From NCBI RefSeq assembly GCF_030410395.1, contig NZ_JAUHHF010000002.1:372001-436000 (forward strand): DNA of 64,000 nt. The letters run 5' to 3'. The notes under the pieces were generated by a model. The model was given only the letters and a program-made list of their open reading frames with translations. It made no database searches and was not told the DNA's origin. Each line of letters starts with the position of its first letter. The stretch's first letter is position 1. The position numbers and the translations under genes were made by a program. Source of the DNA: Zwartia panacis (GTDB lineage Bacteria; Pseudomonadota; Gammaproteobacteria; Burkholderiales; Burkholderiaceae_B). Positions 17,082 to 25,538 of this stretch are shown here, in pieces.

Positions 17082-17828
17082 CTATCGCTTTTGGACGACT
17101 TGCCTAAGCATTTGATGGGCTTGTCGTCCAAGCTCGGCTCGCGTCGGGGCCGGCGTGGTTTCGGGCGTCCATACCGGCGGTAAAAACTCGACCTCGATGA
17201 GAACACCCTTGCCTCCCAATACTCTCCACAGGTTTTGCATCAGATTTTCCTCGCCCACAAAAGCGGCGAAATCACTGCGGACGCCATGATGGAAAAACAA
17301 AAGTGCGACAGGTTGAATCGGGACTCCTGCACGCCGAGCAGGTTCAAAGAGATTGGCATAAAAGGGTAACAAGTCGTAACCCTGAGAGGTTGTCCCCTCG
17401 GGAAACAACCCCACCACCTGACCTCGCTCAAATGTATCCTGCATTGCCCGACCAACTTTCTGCACAGCATGCCGCGATGCACGCTCGATAAAAATCGTGT
17501 CCGCTCCTGCGACGAGCCAACCCAGCAAGGGCCAGCGGCGGATTTCACTTTTTGCGATAAAAACTGCTGCGCGCACGTGATTGATAGCAAAAATATCCAG
17601 CCACGAGACATGATTGATGACCCAAAGAGCCGGCCCTTGAGAAATCGGCAAACCTGAATGCGAAACTTCCACGCCACAAAGCGTTAAAAGGACACCAGAC
17701 CAGCGTCTCTTGATTTCAAGCCGGGCGCGCTGACCCACGAATGGAGAGACCAGGATCAAGGTCAGTAAGCCGATCAGTACCCAGGACAATGCGAGGGTGG
17801 CTCGAAATGTAAAGCGCAAAACATTCAC
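17082..17828 (-). CDS. plsC: 1-acyl-sn-glycerol-3-phosphate acyltransferase
   Basis: A 248-residue membrane acyltransferase making phosphatidic acid. An N-terminal helix (residues 10-30) precedes the HX4D motif NHVSWLD (His73, Asp78) and the substrate motif FPEGTTSQG (residues 142-150). It starts with GTG at 17828, overlapping the PyrC-like stop by four bases (GTGA). This pyrC'-plsC arrangement is one I know from Bordetella-type genomes. Confidence 0.9.
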   Translation of the reverse strand: MNVLRFTFRATLALSWVLIGLLTLILVSPFVGQRARLEIKRRWSGVLLTLCGVEVSHSGLPISQGPALWVINHVSWLDIFAINHVRAAVFIAKSEIRRWPLLGWLVAGADTIFIERASRHAVQKVGRAMQDTFERGQVVGLFPEGTTSQGYDLLPFYANLFEPARRAGVPIQPVALLFFHHGVRSDFAAFVGEENLMQNLWRVLGGKGVLIEVEFLPPVWTPETTPAPTRAELGRQAHQMLRQVVQKR

Positions 17829-19096
17829 GTCGTTCGTTCCCAGACGATTTCACCGCGCAAGACAGTGGTTTGAACACGTCCCGGCAACTCCCTGCCTAAA
17901 AACGGCGTATGCACACTCTCGCCAACAAGCGTGTCACGCCCCACCAACCAATACGCCTCAGGATCAACAAGACATAAATCCGCCGACTCACCGACAGATA
18001 AAGAGCCAGCCTGAGCGCCCAATATCTTTGCAGGGCCACACGTGACCCGACTGAATGCATCGACCCAATCGATACGCGCCTCTTGCGCCCATTTCAGGGT
18101 CAGCGACAACAAAAGCTCCAAACCGATCGATCCAGGTACAGCCTGGGCAAACGGCAAGTCCTTGTCACGGTCACTCAACGCGATGTGGTCTGAGCACACT
18201 GCATCAATCGTGCCATCCAGCAGACCACCGCGCAACGCATCGCGATCTCGCTGACCACGCAGTGGCGGATCCAGGCGAAAATGACTGTCGTAAAAGCCGA
18301 TATCGACATCGGTCAGGTGAAGGTTGTTTGCGGCGACATCACATGTCACCGGAAGTCCTTCTTTTTTTGCGCTGCGAACGATCGCAACGGACTCTAAGCA
18401 GGACAAGCGGCAAAAATGCATGCGCACACCGGTCGCGCGCTGCAACGCGAGTAGTGTGTGTAATCCGATCGTTTCCGCCTCCGCGGGGATACCCTGCAGA
18501 CCCAAACGCGTCGCGTAAGCTCCACTCGCGATTACGCCACCTTGAGACAACCAAAAATCCTGAGGGCGAAACCACATCGCATAGTCAAAGGTTTTTGAAT
18601 ATTGCAGCGCGCGTAAAAGCACCGAGGTGTCTTGCACCGGCACAAGACCTTGAGAAAAAGCCACACACCCCGCCAGCTTGAGCGCCACCATTTCGGTGAA
18701 TGCACGGCCATTCAAACCAGAAGTCATCGCACCCAAAGGATGCAATCTGAGTCCGTGACTCTGACGCAGAAGGGATTGAACACGCGCGACCGTATCCAGT
18801 ACAGGCACGGTGTCAGGTGGAACCACCACACTGGTCACCCCACCGGCAAATGCAGCCCGTATTTCTGCTGGAATGGTCGCGTTGGTGGGCACGCTAGACG
18901 GACTCAGGCGCGCGGCAAGATCGACCAAACCGGGCAAAACAAGTTTTCCTGTCGCATCAAGCACCCGGTCTGCGACAAACCCCTGCGGTATCGTCCCGAC
19001 CGCGACCACCACACCATCCGCGATACACACCTGCGCAAGTCGGTCGATCCGGTTCACCGGATCAAGCACGCGTCCATGCTGGATCAAAAGTTTCAC
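17825..19096 (-). CDS. PyrC' - dihydroorotase-like protein without its metal site
   Basis: A 423-residue member of the type I dihydroorotase family. The active-enzyme motif is D-L-H-x-H-L-R after PGLV. Here the segment reads DLAARLS (Asp59 to Ser65), with both metal-binding His replaced by Ala61 and Arg63 and the following Arg by Ser. A late CSDHIALSD keeps one Asp-His but not the usual DHAPH. This is the known non-catalytic PyrC' type, which in Pseudomonas builds the scaffold that PyrB needs to fold and work. The GTG start at 19096 has GGAGG upstream and overlaps the pyrB-like stop (GTGA). The open frame to 19231 is inside that gene. Confidence 0.85.
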   Translation of the reverse strand: MKLLIQHGRVLDPVNRIDRLAQVCIADGVVVAVGTIPQGFVADRVLDATGKLVLPGLVDLAARLSPSSVPTNATIPAEIRAAFAGGVTSVVVPPDTVPVLDTVARVQSLLRQSHGLRLHPLGAMTSGLNGRAFTEMVALKLAGCVAFSQGLVPVQDTSVLLRALQYSKTFDYAMWFRPQDFWLSQGGVIASGAYATRLGLQGIPAEAETIGLHTLLALQRATGVRMHFCRLSCLESVAIVRSAKKEGLPVTCDVAANNLHLTDVDIGFYDSHFRLDPPLRGQRDRDALRGGLLDGTIDAVCSDHIALSDRDKDLPFAQAVPGSIGLELLLSLTLKWAQEARIDWVDAFSRVTCGPAKILGAQAGSLSVGESADLCLVDPEAYWLVGRDTLVGESVHTPFLGRELPGRVQTTVLRGEIVWERTT

Positions 19097-19884
19097 GACT
19101 TCGCCTCCGCGACGATGCTCATCGCCGCCTGCTGAACGGCAAGACGCAAAACCTCTCGGCTCTCTTGACGATGGATGACTAGACAAGCTGATTGAGCGCA
19201 AGCAAGATTGATCGCAGTCAGTCCATAACACTGCAAATACTCATTCTCGGAGGGTAGCTCAGCGCCACGCATCTCGTCTGGTTCAAACCCAAGCATGATG
19301 ATGACATCAGCTTCTCCGAGACCCTGTTTCATTTCCGTGAATGCTTGCACTCCGAGTTGCGCAAGCCCCTCGGGTAACAGCGTCAGTGGCCCCACTACGC
19401 GCACTTGCGCCGTCCCCAGAGTAGTGAGCGCATGAATGTTGGAGCGTGCGACAGGGGAGTGCAAAATATCACCCACGATCGCGACGGTCAGATTGGAAAA
19501 ATCTTTTTTAACCTGGCGGATCGTCAACATGTCCATCAACGCGTCGATGGGAGCGGCATGGCAACCATCTCTTTCGTTCATGACATGCACTCGGGGACCG
19601 ACCTGCTGCGCGACCCAGTAGGGCAGACCACTCACCGAGGATTTCACCATCAAAATATCAGCCTCACGCGCAAGGCGATGGATATCGCTTAACGGCGCAT
19701 GGTCAGTATCGAAAGTCAGTACCCTCTTGCCATGCAACGCGGAAACTTTTTCACACCCAGCATCAGCCTGGGAGAGAAACATCTCCGCCGTGTCGAGAAG
19801 TCGCGTCAACATGACACGCGACAGTCCTTCAGTCGTGATCAGATGCGTGAGCTCTCCGCGCGAGTTGAGTTGAGGATGACGCAT
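19093..19884 (-). CDS. Degenerate aspartate carbamoyltransferase-like protein (pseudo-PyrB)
   Basis: A 263-residue protein plainly homologous to PyrB (about 310-330 residues) over NPQLN-like N-terminus, DFSNLTVAIVGDILHS and IHALTTLG. All substrate sites are gone. The carbamoyl-phosphate S-T-R-T-R segment and the 80s loop are deleted between HGKRV (residue 55) and DIHRLAREAD. The usual R-H is K81-S82. HPTQ is APID (111-114). The Arg of GDILHSR is Pro144. R-L-Q is G-F-E (199-201). HPGPxNRG is deleted near residue 238. It is open throughout and coupled to PyrC', so it is probably expressed as a structural or regulatory pseudoenzyme. Decay of a dispensable gene is the alternative. True ATCase must be encoded elsewhere, if the cell makes pyrimidines. 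Confidence 0.85.
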   Translation of the reverse strand: MRHPQLNSRGELTHLITTEGLSRVMLTRLLDTAEMFLSQADAGCEKVSALHGKRVLTFDTDHAPLSDIHRLAREADILMVKSSVSGLPYWVAQQVGPRVHVMNERDGCHAAPIDALMDMLTIRQVKKDFSNLTVAIVGDILHSPVARSNIHALTTLGTAQVRVVGPLTLLPEGLAQLGVQAFTEMKQGLGEADVIIMLGFEPDEMRGAELPSENEYLQCYGLTAINLACAQSACLVIHRQESREVLRLAVQQAAMSIVAEAKS

Positions 19885-19905
19885 GTCTTGCTTGAGCTCG
19901 TGTCC

Positions 19906-19937
19906 GTTTAAGTCAGTGCATGTTTAAGTCAGCGCAT
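19906..19937. repeat. 16-bp tandem duplication between pyrB-like gene and ruvX
   Basis: GTTTAAGTCAGTGCAT (19906-19921) is followed directly by GTTTAAGTCAGCGCAT (19922-19937), 15 of 16 bases identical. The second copy holds the ruvX stop codon. The duplication fills most of the 39-bp gap where, as I recall, related genomes carry pyrR. Confidence 0.8.
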
Positions 19938-20316
19938 CAAAATATCGCTGCAAGATGATAGCTGCCGCGACGGCATCATCAGGTTCATGACCCGTTATTT
20001 TTTGGGCTTCGACGCTTGAGCCCCTTTCGTCGACCAAAACAACGGGCACCCCAAAGCGCCCCTCAAGCTGACGCGCAAAACGTCGGCAATGCTGACTGGC
20101 GTATTGTTCGCCACCATCAGTCGCGAGCGCCAGACCCACTACCAGTCTTTCCGGCTGCCAGCGCTTGAGCAAAGCTTCGATTCTGGCAAACCGTCCATCG
20201 CGCGTGGCTTCTAAAATGATTTCCAGGGGCCGCGCCTGTTTGAGCAGGGTGTTACCCATGGCGACGCCCAATTTCTTGGCGCCGTAATCAAAAGCAAGAA
20301 GGGTTTCCTCAGGCAT
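19924..20316 (-). CDS. ruvX: RuvX/YqgF Holliday junction resolvase-like nuclease
   Basis: A 130-residue RNase H-fold protein of the RuvX/YqgF family, tied to pre-16S rRNA 5'-end processing and possibly to junction resolution. The acidic residues sit in AFDYGAKKLGVA (Asp near residue 10), VDERGSS near 93-99 and the C-terminal DDAVAAAIIL. It overlaps the end of the AlgH-like gene by 8 bp, a common pairing. Confidence 0.93.
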   Translation of the reverse strand: MPEETLLAFDYGAKKLGVAMGNTLLKQARPLEIILEATRDGRFARIEALLKRWQPERLVVGLALATDGGEQYASQHCRRFARQLEGRFGVPVVLVDERGSSVEAQKITGHEPDDAVAAAIILQRYFDALT

Positions 20317-20914
20317 GCCCCGCCGCGCCGGTCAGCATGACCGGATCAATCCCGAGAAGCTTGAGTGCCGCGGGGTAACGCTCCTGAGGCGGAATGTCAA
20401 AAATGATATTTTCTTGCGCAGGAACGCTCAGCCAGGCGTTTTGAGCCAGTTCGTTTTCGAGCTGACCCGCCCCCCAGCCTGCGAAACCCAAGGTCACCAA
20501 CAAGTGTTCCGGACCGTTACCATGCGCGACAGCCTCCAGTACATCCCGGGAGGTGGTCAGTGCCATTCGACCAAGTTTGATGCTGGAACTGTAATCACCG
20601 GCCGGCGAATGCAACACGAAACCGCGATCAGTCTGAACCGGACCACCGAAAAAAACTGCGGGTTGATGAGCGGGATGCTGATCAGCGGTTTGTCCTGGGG
20701 CGATTTCGAGCTTGAGTTCAAGCTTTTCCAGCAATCCAGCCAAACTCAAGTCGGTTGGACGGTTGATCACAAGGCCTAACGCGCCCTTAGGGCTGTGTTC
20801 GCACAAGTAAATCACAGTACCCGCCAAATCACCGGTCACCATACCCGGCATCGCCATCAAAAATTGATTGGAGAGGTCTGTCACTGTCTCGGGGGTGGGC
20901 TGCGATGAATCCAT
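20309..20914 (-). CDS. YqgE/AlgH family protein (UPF0301)
   Basis: A 201-residue AlgH-family protein. Recognisable segments are FLMAMPGM near residues 18-25, GALGLVINRPTDLSL near 55-69, VFFGGPVQTDRGFVLH near 105-120 and LVTLGFAGWGAGQLENEL near 157-174. The biochemical role is not settled; in Pseudomonas it affects alginate genes. It lies between rubredoxin and ruvX on the same strand and is part of one operon with them. Confidence 0.93.
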   Translation of the reverse strand: MDSSQPTPETVTDLSNQFLMAMPGMVTGDLAGTVIYLCEHSPKGALGLVINRPTDLSLAGLLEKLELKLEIAPGQTADQHPAHQPAVFFGGPVQTDRGFVLHSPAGDYSSSIKLGRMALTTSRDVLEAVAHGNGPEHLLVTLGFAGWGAGQLENELAQNAWLSVPAQENIIFDIPPQERYPAALKLLGIDPVMLTGAAGHA

Positions 20915-20923
20915 ATGCGCAGT

Positions 20924-21088
20924 TCAGATCTCCATCAGTTCAAAGTCTTCTTTGCGGGCACCGCACTCAGGGCAGACCCAGTTAGGGGGTACGTCTTCCC
21001 AGCGCGTACCAGCGGGAATGCCCTCTTCGGGTACGCCGGTTTCTTCGTCATAAATCCAACCACAAATCAAACACATCCAAGTACGCAT
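20924..21088 (-). CDS. Rubredoxin
   Basis: A 54-residue iron protein. It begins MRTWMCLICGWIYDEETG and contains the second iron motif VCPECGARKEDFE; the ligands are Cys6, Cys9, Cys39 and Cys42. It carries single electrons in the cytoplasm. Two ATGs stand in tandem (21091 and 21088). I chose the second because the family begins MRTW, with AGAAGAGA just upstream. It ends 9 bp before the AlgH-like start. Confidence 0.95.
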   Translation of the reverse strand: MRTWMCLICGWIYDEETGVPEEGIPAGTRWEDVPPNWVCPECGARKEDFELMEI

Positions 21089-21217
21089 CATTCTCTCTTC
21101 TGGTGGAACCCGTCTGGCCTAAAGGAAAAGGACAGCTAAAACAGGTCATCTCTTACAATGGGGTCAATCTTACCGAAACCAACCCATGCGTGCCTACACA
21201 TCGCTTGTCGTTTTGAC

Positions 21218-22036
21218 ATGAATCAACAGATTTCAACACCTGTCACCCTTATTTTTGGCCCGTTTGACCCCACCGGATCAGACGGATTGCCTGCGGACGC
21301 GATTACCTGCGCGGCTTTAGGCGGTCATGCCATCTCCGCTCTGACAGCCATTACCATTCAGGACAGCGCCAAAAGCGAATCGGTTTTGCCTTGCTCGGCA
21401 GAGCAAATCGATGATCAAGCCAGATGCCTTCTTGAAGACATCCCTGTCCAGGCAATCAAAGTCGGGGCGCTTTCCTCGGTCGAATCAGTGAGCGCAGTCG
21501 CTCAAATCGCCGCCGATTACAGCCAGATCCCTCTTGTCTTGCATCTCGGCGCCCAGGAAATCGATACCGAAACCGGCGCTGAAGAGGAAGACGAGGTCGA
21601 TGATCTCGTAGGTGCCGTCATCGAATTGCTCGTTCCTCAGGCTCACATTGTCGTCATCGAAGCGCGCCGACTCACGCAATGGATCACAGAAGAGGTGATG
21701 GAAGCCTCGGGACATGCAGGCGGTGCCCAAGCGCTCCAAGCGATTGGCGCGCAATGGGTGCTGATCACGGGCGTCAAACAACGCCCCGGGCATCAAGCCA
21801 ACGTTCTGACCGGACCCGAAAGTGAAACCATTGCCTGGCCAAGCCCGTTGTCACCGGAGCGTACCCGTGACTCCGGCGGGCTGGTGGCCACCGCACTCGC
21901 CAGTTTGCTTGCGCGGGGGCTCAGTGTGCCCAAAGCCGCCGAGCAGGCCTGCGCCCACGCAAGTCAAGCCCTGTTACAGTCCTTTCAGCCAGGCATGGGT
22001 CAGATGATTGCCCGACGCATTCCGATCGCCCCTTAA
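21218..22036 (+). CDS. thiD: Divergent hydroxymethylpyrimidine kinase-like protein (ThiD family)
   Basis: A 272-residue ribokinase-fold protein next to thiE. The N-terminus GPFDPTGSDGLPADAIT fits ThiD's DPSGGAGIQAD pattern, followed by ALTAITIQDS and IKVGAL. Several core motifs differ from classical ThiD. The DPVM strand reads LHL, TPN is replaced by IEA, GGH by GVK, and the catalytic HGTGC loop by RDSGG near residue 218. From memory, Burkholderiales carry such a divergent ThiD beside rubredoxin, so this is a lineage feature and not a fresh mutation, but kinase activity should not be assumed. Start at ATG 21218; an in-frame ATG at 21158 gives an unlikely N-terminus. Confidence 0.75.
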   Translation: MNQQISTPVTLIFGPFDPTGSDGLPADAITCAALGGHAISALTAITIQDSAKSESVLPCSAEQIDDQARCLLEDIPVQAIKVGALSSVESVSAVAQIAADYSQIPLVLHLGAQEIDTETGAEEEDEVDDLVGAVIELLVPQAHIVVIEARRLTQWITEEVMEASGHAGGAQALQAIGAQWVLITGVKQRPGHQANVLTGPESETIAWPSPLSPERTRDSGGLVATALASLLARGLSVPKAAEQACAHASQALLQSFQPGMGQMIARRIPIAP

Positions 22037-22055
22037 CCCGAGACTCCAGCAGCTC

Positions 22056-22748
22056 ATGGACAACACGCTCAAATTCCCCGTCGGCCTATATGGTGTGACC
22101 CCTGACTGGGATGATGCCGCGCGACTCGAGCACGCCGTGCGCGCGGCGGCGCGAGGCGGCATGAAAGCACTGCAGCTGCGCCACAAAACTGCCGCGCCTG
22201 CGCTTCGCCGCCATCTTGCGCAAACTCTTCTGGACGTCTGCAACGAGCTTGGTATTGTTTTTTTAATCAACGATGACTGGCGTCTCGCGCTTGAAATCGG
22301 CGCGCATGGCGTGCATGTGGGACAGCACGACGATGATCCCGAGCGCGTGCGTCGCGAAATCGGATCGCAGATGTTGCTGGGCGTATCCTGTTATGCCGAT
22401 CCGCAACGCGCCCAGAAACTGCTTGCGCATCAAGTCGCCTACATTGCCTTTGGCGCCATGTATGCCTCCTCGACCAAACCGCATGCCCCGACCGCACCGC
22501 TCGAGGTACTGGGCGCCGGTCAGGCGCTTTGCCAGGCGCTTGCCGCGCCACGTCCCGCAGTAGTGGCGATCGGTGGCATCGGCGTGACGCAAGCAGCCAT
22601 ACTCGCCAAGGCGGGCGCGGACAGCATCGCCGTGGTCGGGAGTCTGTTTCTGGCACCCGACATCGAAGCCGCGGCGCGCGCGCTCTCCGCACCGTTTGCA
22701 GACGCTCCGCCTGCTCAACCCTTTTCCACACTATCCTCTCCTGTCTGA
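22056..22748 (+). CDS. thiE: Thiamine-phosphate synthase
   Basis: A 230-residue TIM-barrel enzyme joining HMP-pyrophosphate and thiazole phosphate. Visible features are KALQLRHKT near residues 36-44, [23 protein letters not shown] near 72-94, the GVSCYAD strand, [13 protein letters not shown] near 140-152 and IGGIG near 177-181. These match the family in order. The ATG at 22056 lies 19 bp after the thiD stop. A second ThiE-like domain is present in the Nudix fusion further on. Confidence 0.93.
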   Translation: MDNTLKFPVGLYGVTPDWDDAARLEHAVRAAARGGMKALQLRHKTAAPALRRHLAQTLLDVCNELGIVFLINDDWRLALEIGAHGVHVGQHDDDPERVRREIGSQMLLGVSCYADPQRAQKLLAHQVAYIAFGAMYASSTKPHAPTAPLEVLGAGQALCQALAAPRPAVVAIGGIGVTQAAILAKAGADSIAVVGSLFLAPDIEAAARALSAPFADAPPAQPFSTLSSPV

Positions 22749-22762
22749 ACGGAGTATTTTTT

Positions 22763-24049
22763 ATGTCACGCAACGTAGAACTTTTCGAACGCGCCTGTCG
22801 CAGCATTCCCGGTGGCGTTAACTCTCCTGTTCGGGCCTTTCGCTCAGTCGGCGGCACGCCCCGCTTTGTCGCGCGCGCCCAAGGCCCCTACTTCTGGGAC
22901 GCCGATGACAAGCGCTATATCGACTATATCGGCTCCTGGGGTCCAGCCATCCTCGGACATGCGCATCCAGAAGTGGTCAAAGCCGTCCAGGAAGCAGCCG
23001 TGCATGGTTTGTCATACGGCGCCCCGACAGAAACGGAAATCGTCATCGCCGAAATGCTGATCGAGCGCATGCCCTCCATCGAGCAGGTTCGTTTGGTGAG
23101 CTCCGGCACCGAAGCCACCATGACAGCAATTCGTCTGGCACGAGGCGCGACGGGTCGCAACAAAATCATCAAATTTGAAGGCTGCTACCACGGCCATGCC
23201 GACAGCTTGCTGGTGAAAGCGGGCTCAGGCTTGTTAACCTTTGGCAACCCAACTTCGGCGGGCGTCCCGCCAGAATTTGTCGCGCACACCATCGTGCTCG
23301 ACTACAACGATATCGCGGGTGTCAAGGCGGCTTTTGCCCAACACGGCAAAGAAATCGCCTGTGTCATCGTCGAGCCGATTGCCGGCAACATGAACATGGT
23401 TAAACCGATTGCGGGCTTTCTTGAAACGCTGCGCAGCGAATGCACCGCGCACGGTTCATTGCTGATTTTCGATGAGGTGATGACAGGTTTTCGTGTGGGT
23501 CCTCAAGGCGTCCAAGGTCTGAGCGGAATCAAACCCGACATCACCACACTCGCCAAAGTGATCGGTGGCGGCATGCCAATCGGTGCATTTGGTGGCAGCG
23601 CCGAAGTCATGAAAAATATCGCGCCATTGGGTGGCGTTTATCAGGCAGGTACTCTCTCAGGCAACCCCGTTGCAGTCGCTGCCGGCATCACCACACTCAA
23701 ACTGTTGTCCAAACCGGGCTTTTACGAAGCACTGGACAAACAAACACGCGCACTGACCAAGGGTCTCACCGAGCGCGCGCATGCGCACGGCATCCCGTTC
23801 AGCGCGGACAGCGAGGGCGGCATGTTCGGTTTGTATTTCTCGAACAAGATCCCGACCACACTGGCCGAAGTGTCCGCCAGCAATATCGAGATGTTCAAGG
23901 TGTTTTTCCATGCGATGCTGGATGAGGGCGTGTATTTTGCGCCATCGGCTTACGAGGCGGGCTTCGTGTCTTCCACGCACGATGACAGTGTGATTGCCGC
24001 GACAGTCGCTGCAGCTGACAAAGTGTTTGCTCGACTCGCGAAAGGCTAA
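22763..24049 (+). CDS. hemL: Glutamate-1-semialdehyde 2,1-aminomutase
   Basis: A 428-residue PLP enzyme making 5-aminolevulinate in the C5 heme pathway. [13 protein letters not shown] opens the protein, [15 protein letters not shown] binds the cofactor phosphate near residues 113-127, [11 protein letters not shown] holds the PLP aspartate near 236-246, and [12 protein letters not shown] carries the Schiff-base Lys265. The ATG at 22763 has GGAG at 22751-22754. It ends the thiD-thiE-hemL run, convergent with livF. Confidence 0.97.
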   Translation: MSRNVELFERACRSIPGGVNSPVRAFRSVGGTPRFVARAQGPYFWDADDKRYIDYIGSWGPAILGHAHPEVVKAVQEAAVHGLSYGAPTETEIVIAEMLIERMPSIEQVRLVSSGTEATMTAIRLARGATGRNKIIKFEGCYHGHADSLLVKAGSGLLTFGNPTSAGVPPEFVAHTIVLDYNDIAGVKAAFAQHGKEIACVIVEPIAGNMNMVKPIAGFLETLRSECTAHGSLLIFDEVMTGFRVGPQGVQGLSGIKPDITTLAKVIGGGMPIGAFGGSAEVMKNIAPLGGVYQAGTLSGNPVAVAAGITTLKLLSKPGFYEALDKQTRALTKGLTERAHAHGIPFSADSEGGMFGLYFSNKIPTTLAEVSASNIEMFKVFFHAMLDEGVYFAPSAYEAGFVSSTHDDSVIAATVAAADKVFARLAKG

Positions 24050-24050
24050 G

Positions 24051-24071
24051 CGCTAAACGCTAAACGCTAAA
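24051..24071. repeat. Triple tandem CGCTAAA repeat
   Basis: Three exact copies of CGCTAAA run from 24051 to 24071, between the hemL stop and the livF stop. The livF TAG (minus strand, 24069-24067) falls in the third copy. No hairpin or T tract is visible, so this is a short slippage repeat and not an obvious terminator. Confidence 0.85.
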
Positions 24072-24771
24072 CGCCCAAGTATCGTGTCCACAGGCTCCGC
24101 TGCGCATCCAGCTCGGCGGAGCTTCCCTGCCACACCACTGCGCCCCGCTCCAGAATCACATGGCGATCAGCGAGCTTCATCAGACGTTCAACATATTTGT
24201 CGATCACCAGAATAGTCTGACCGCTTTCGCGCAATCGCGCGATACATTGCCATATTTCTTCGCGCACCAGAGGTGCAAGTCCCTCGGTCGCCTCATCCAG
24301 CACCAGTAACTTGGGATTGGTCACGAGCGCCCGACCAATCGCGAGCATTTGCTGCTCGCCACCCGATAACTGATTGCCCATATTGCGCGCCCGCTCGCGC
24401 AAGCGAGGAAACATCTCGAATACCCGCTCGACATCCCAAGGCGTCCTGATTTCAGGATTGCGATGGGCAGCGAACGCCGTGAGATGCTCTCTCACGGTGA
24501 GATTGGGAAAACATTGACGACCTTCGGGGACAATCGCCAAACCCAAACGTGCGATACGGTCCGAATCCCAGCCCGCAATGCTTTGCCCTTCAAAAGTCAG
24601 CGTGCCAGCCGTGAGCGGAATCTGGCCAAACAACGTTTTGATCAACGTGCTTTTGCCCATACCATTGCGCCCCAGCAGAGCGACGACTTCGCCTCGCTGA
24701 ATATCAAGCGAGACATTGAATAGCACCTGACTGAGGCCATAACCGCTCTGTAGTTGATGTGCATGCAGCAT
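24067..24771 (-). CDS. livF: Branched-chain amino-acid ABC transporter, ATPase LivF
   Basis: A 234-residue ABC ATPase. Walker A GRNGMGKST lies at residues 34-42, signature LSGGEQQMLAIGRAL near 136-150 and Walker B LLVLDEATEGL near 155-165. It lacks the extra C-terminal segment of LivG, as expected for LivF. It overlaps the livG stop by one base and is last in livKHMGF. Substrates of such systems include leucine, isoleucine and valine, but also amides, urea or aromatic acids. Confidence 0.92.
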   Translation of the reverse strand: MLHAHQLQSGYGLSQVLFNVSLDIQRGEVVALLGRNGMGKSTLIKTLFGQIPLTAGTLTFEGQSIAGWDSDRIARLGLAIVPEGRQCFPNLTVREHLTAFAAHRNPEIRTPWDVERVFEMFPRLRERARNMGNQLSGGEQQMLAIGRALVTNPKLLVLDEATEGLAPLVREEIWQCIARLRESGQTILVIDKYVERLMKLADRHVILERGAVVWQGSSAELDAQRSLWTRYLGV

Positions 24772-25538
24772 CAGGCCTGCTCCTCACCCAGATAAGCTTC
24801 TCGCACGCCGGCATGATTGCGGATTTCCTCGGGTGAACCCGTCGCAATGATGCGACCATAAACCAGGACAGAGATGCGGTCTGCCAGCCTGAACACCGCC
24901 TGCATATCATGCTCCACCAGCAACATCGTGGTGCGTCCGCGCATTGAGGCAATCAGTTCTGTCAGCTTGAGTGTCTCATCCGGACCCATTCCCGCCATGG
25001 GCTCATCGAGCAACAGCACGGAGGGTTTAGAGGCCAACGCCAGCGCAAACTCCAGCTTGCGTTGCTCGCCATGCGGCAACGTACCTGCAGTGACATGCCA
25101 GACCTCCGCGGCGATGGCACAGTCCCGCGCCAAATTCTCCGCAGCTTCGTATAAAACCCTGTCCTGCGAACGCGAACGCCAGAAGCTGAAACTACTCCCA
25201 GCGCCTGCTTGCACCGCAAGCAGCAAATTTTCAAACACACTGAATTGTTTAAAAATATTGGTGATTTGATATGAACGCGATAGCCCGGCTTTCACGCGCT
25301 GATGAAGACCCTCGCGTGTCACATCACGGCCTTCCAGCACCAGTCGGCCGCTGTCGGCCGCCACCGAACCCGAAAGCAAATGAATCAAGGTGGACTTGCC
25401 TGCACCATTCGGTCCGATCAACGCATGAATTTCACCAGGCAAGAGCCCAAGCGACACCTGATCACACGCCACCAATGCGCCATAGCGCTTGGTCAGCTGA
25501 TGCGCCTCTAAGATGGGATGACTTTGGAGAGCATTCAT
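24771..25538 (-). CDS. livG: Branched-chain amino-acid ABC transporter, ATPase LivG
   Basis: A 255-residue ABC ATPase with Walker A GPNGAGKST (residues 42-50), a LivG-type SRSYQITNIFKQFSVFENLL Q-loop region near 89-108, LPHGEQRKLEFALAL signature (degenerate LSGGQ, normal for the LivG branch) and Walker B VLLLDEPMAGM. Its ATG overlaps the livM stop (ATGA). Confidence 0.92.
   Translation of the reverse strand: MNALQSHPILEAHQLTKRYGALVACDQVSLGLLPGEIHALIGPNGAGKSTLIHLLSGSVAADSGRLVLEGRDVTREGLHQRVKAGLSRSYQITNIFKQFSVFENLLLAVQAGAGSSFSFWRSRSQDRVLYEAAENLARDCAIAAEVWHVTAGTLPHGEQRKLEFALALASKPSVLLLDEPMAGMGPDETLKLTELIASMRGRTTMLLVEHDMQAVFRLADRISVLVYGRIIATGSPEEIRNHAGVREAYLGEEQA

Noticed and set aside
19097-19231. 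N-terminal extension of the PyrC-like gene
   Set aside because: It lies inside the pyrB-like gene. The GTG with GGAGG at 19096 fits the family start.
22529-22762. N-terminal extension of hemL
   Set aside because: It overlaps thiE in another frame; the known HemL start with GGAG is at 22763.
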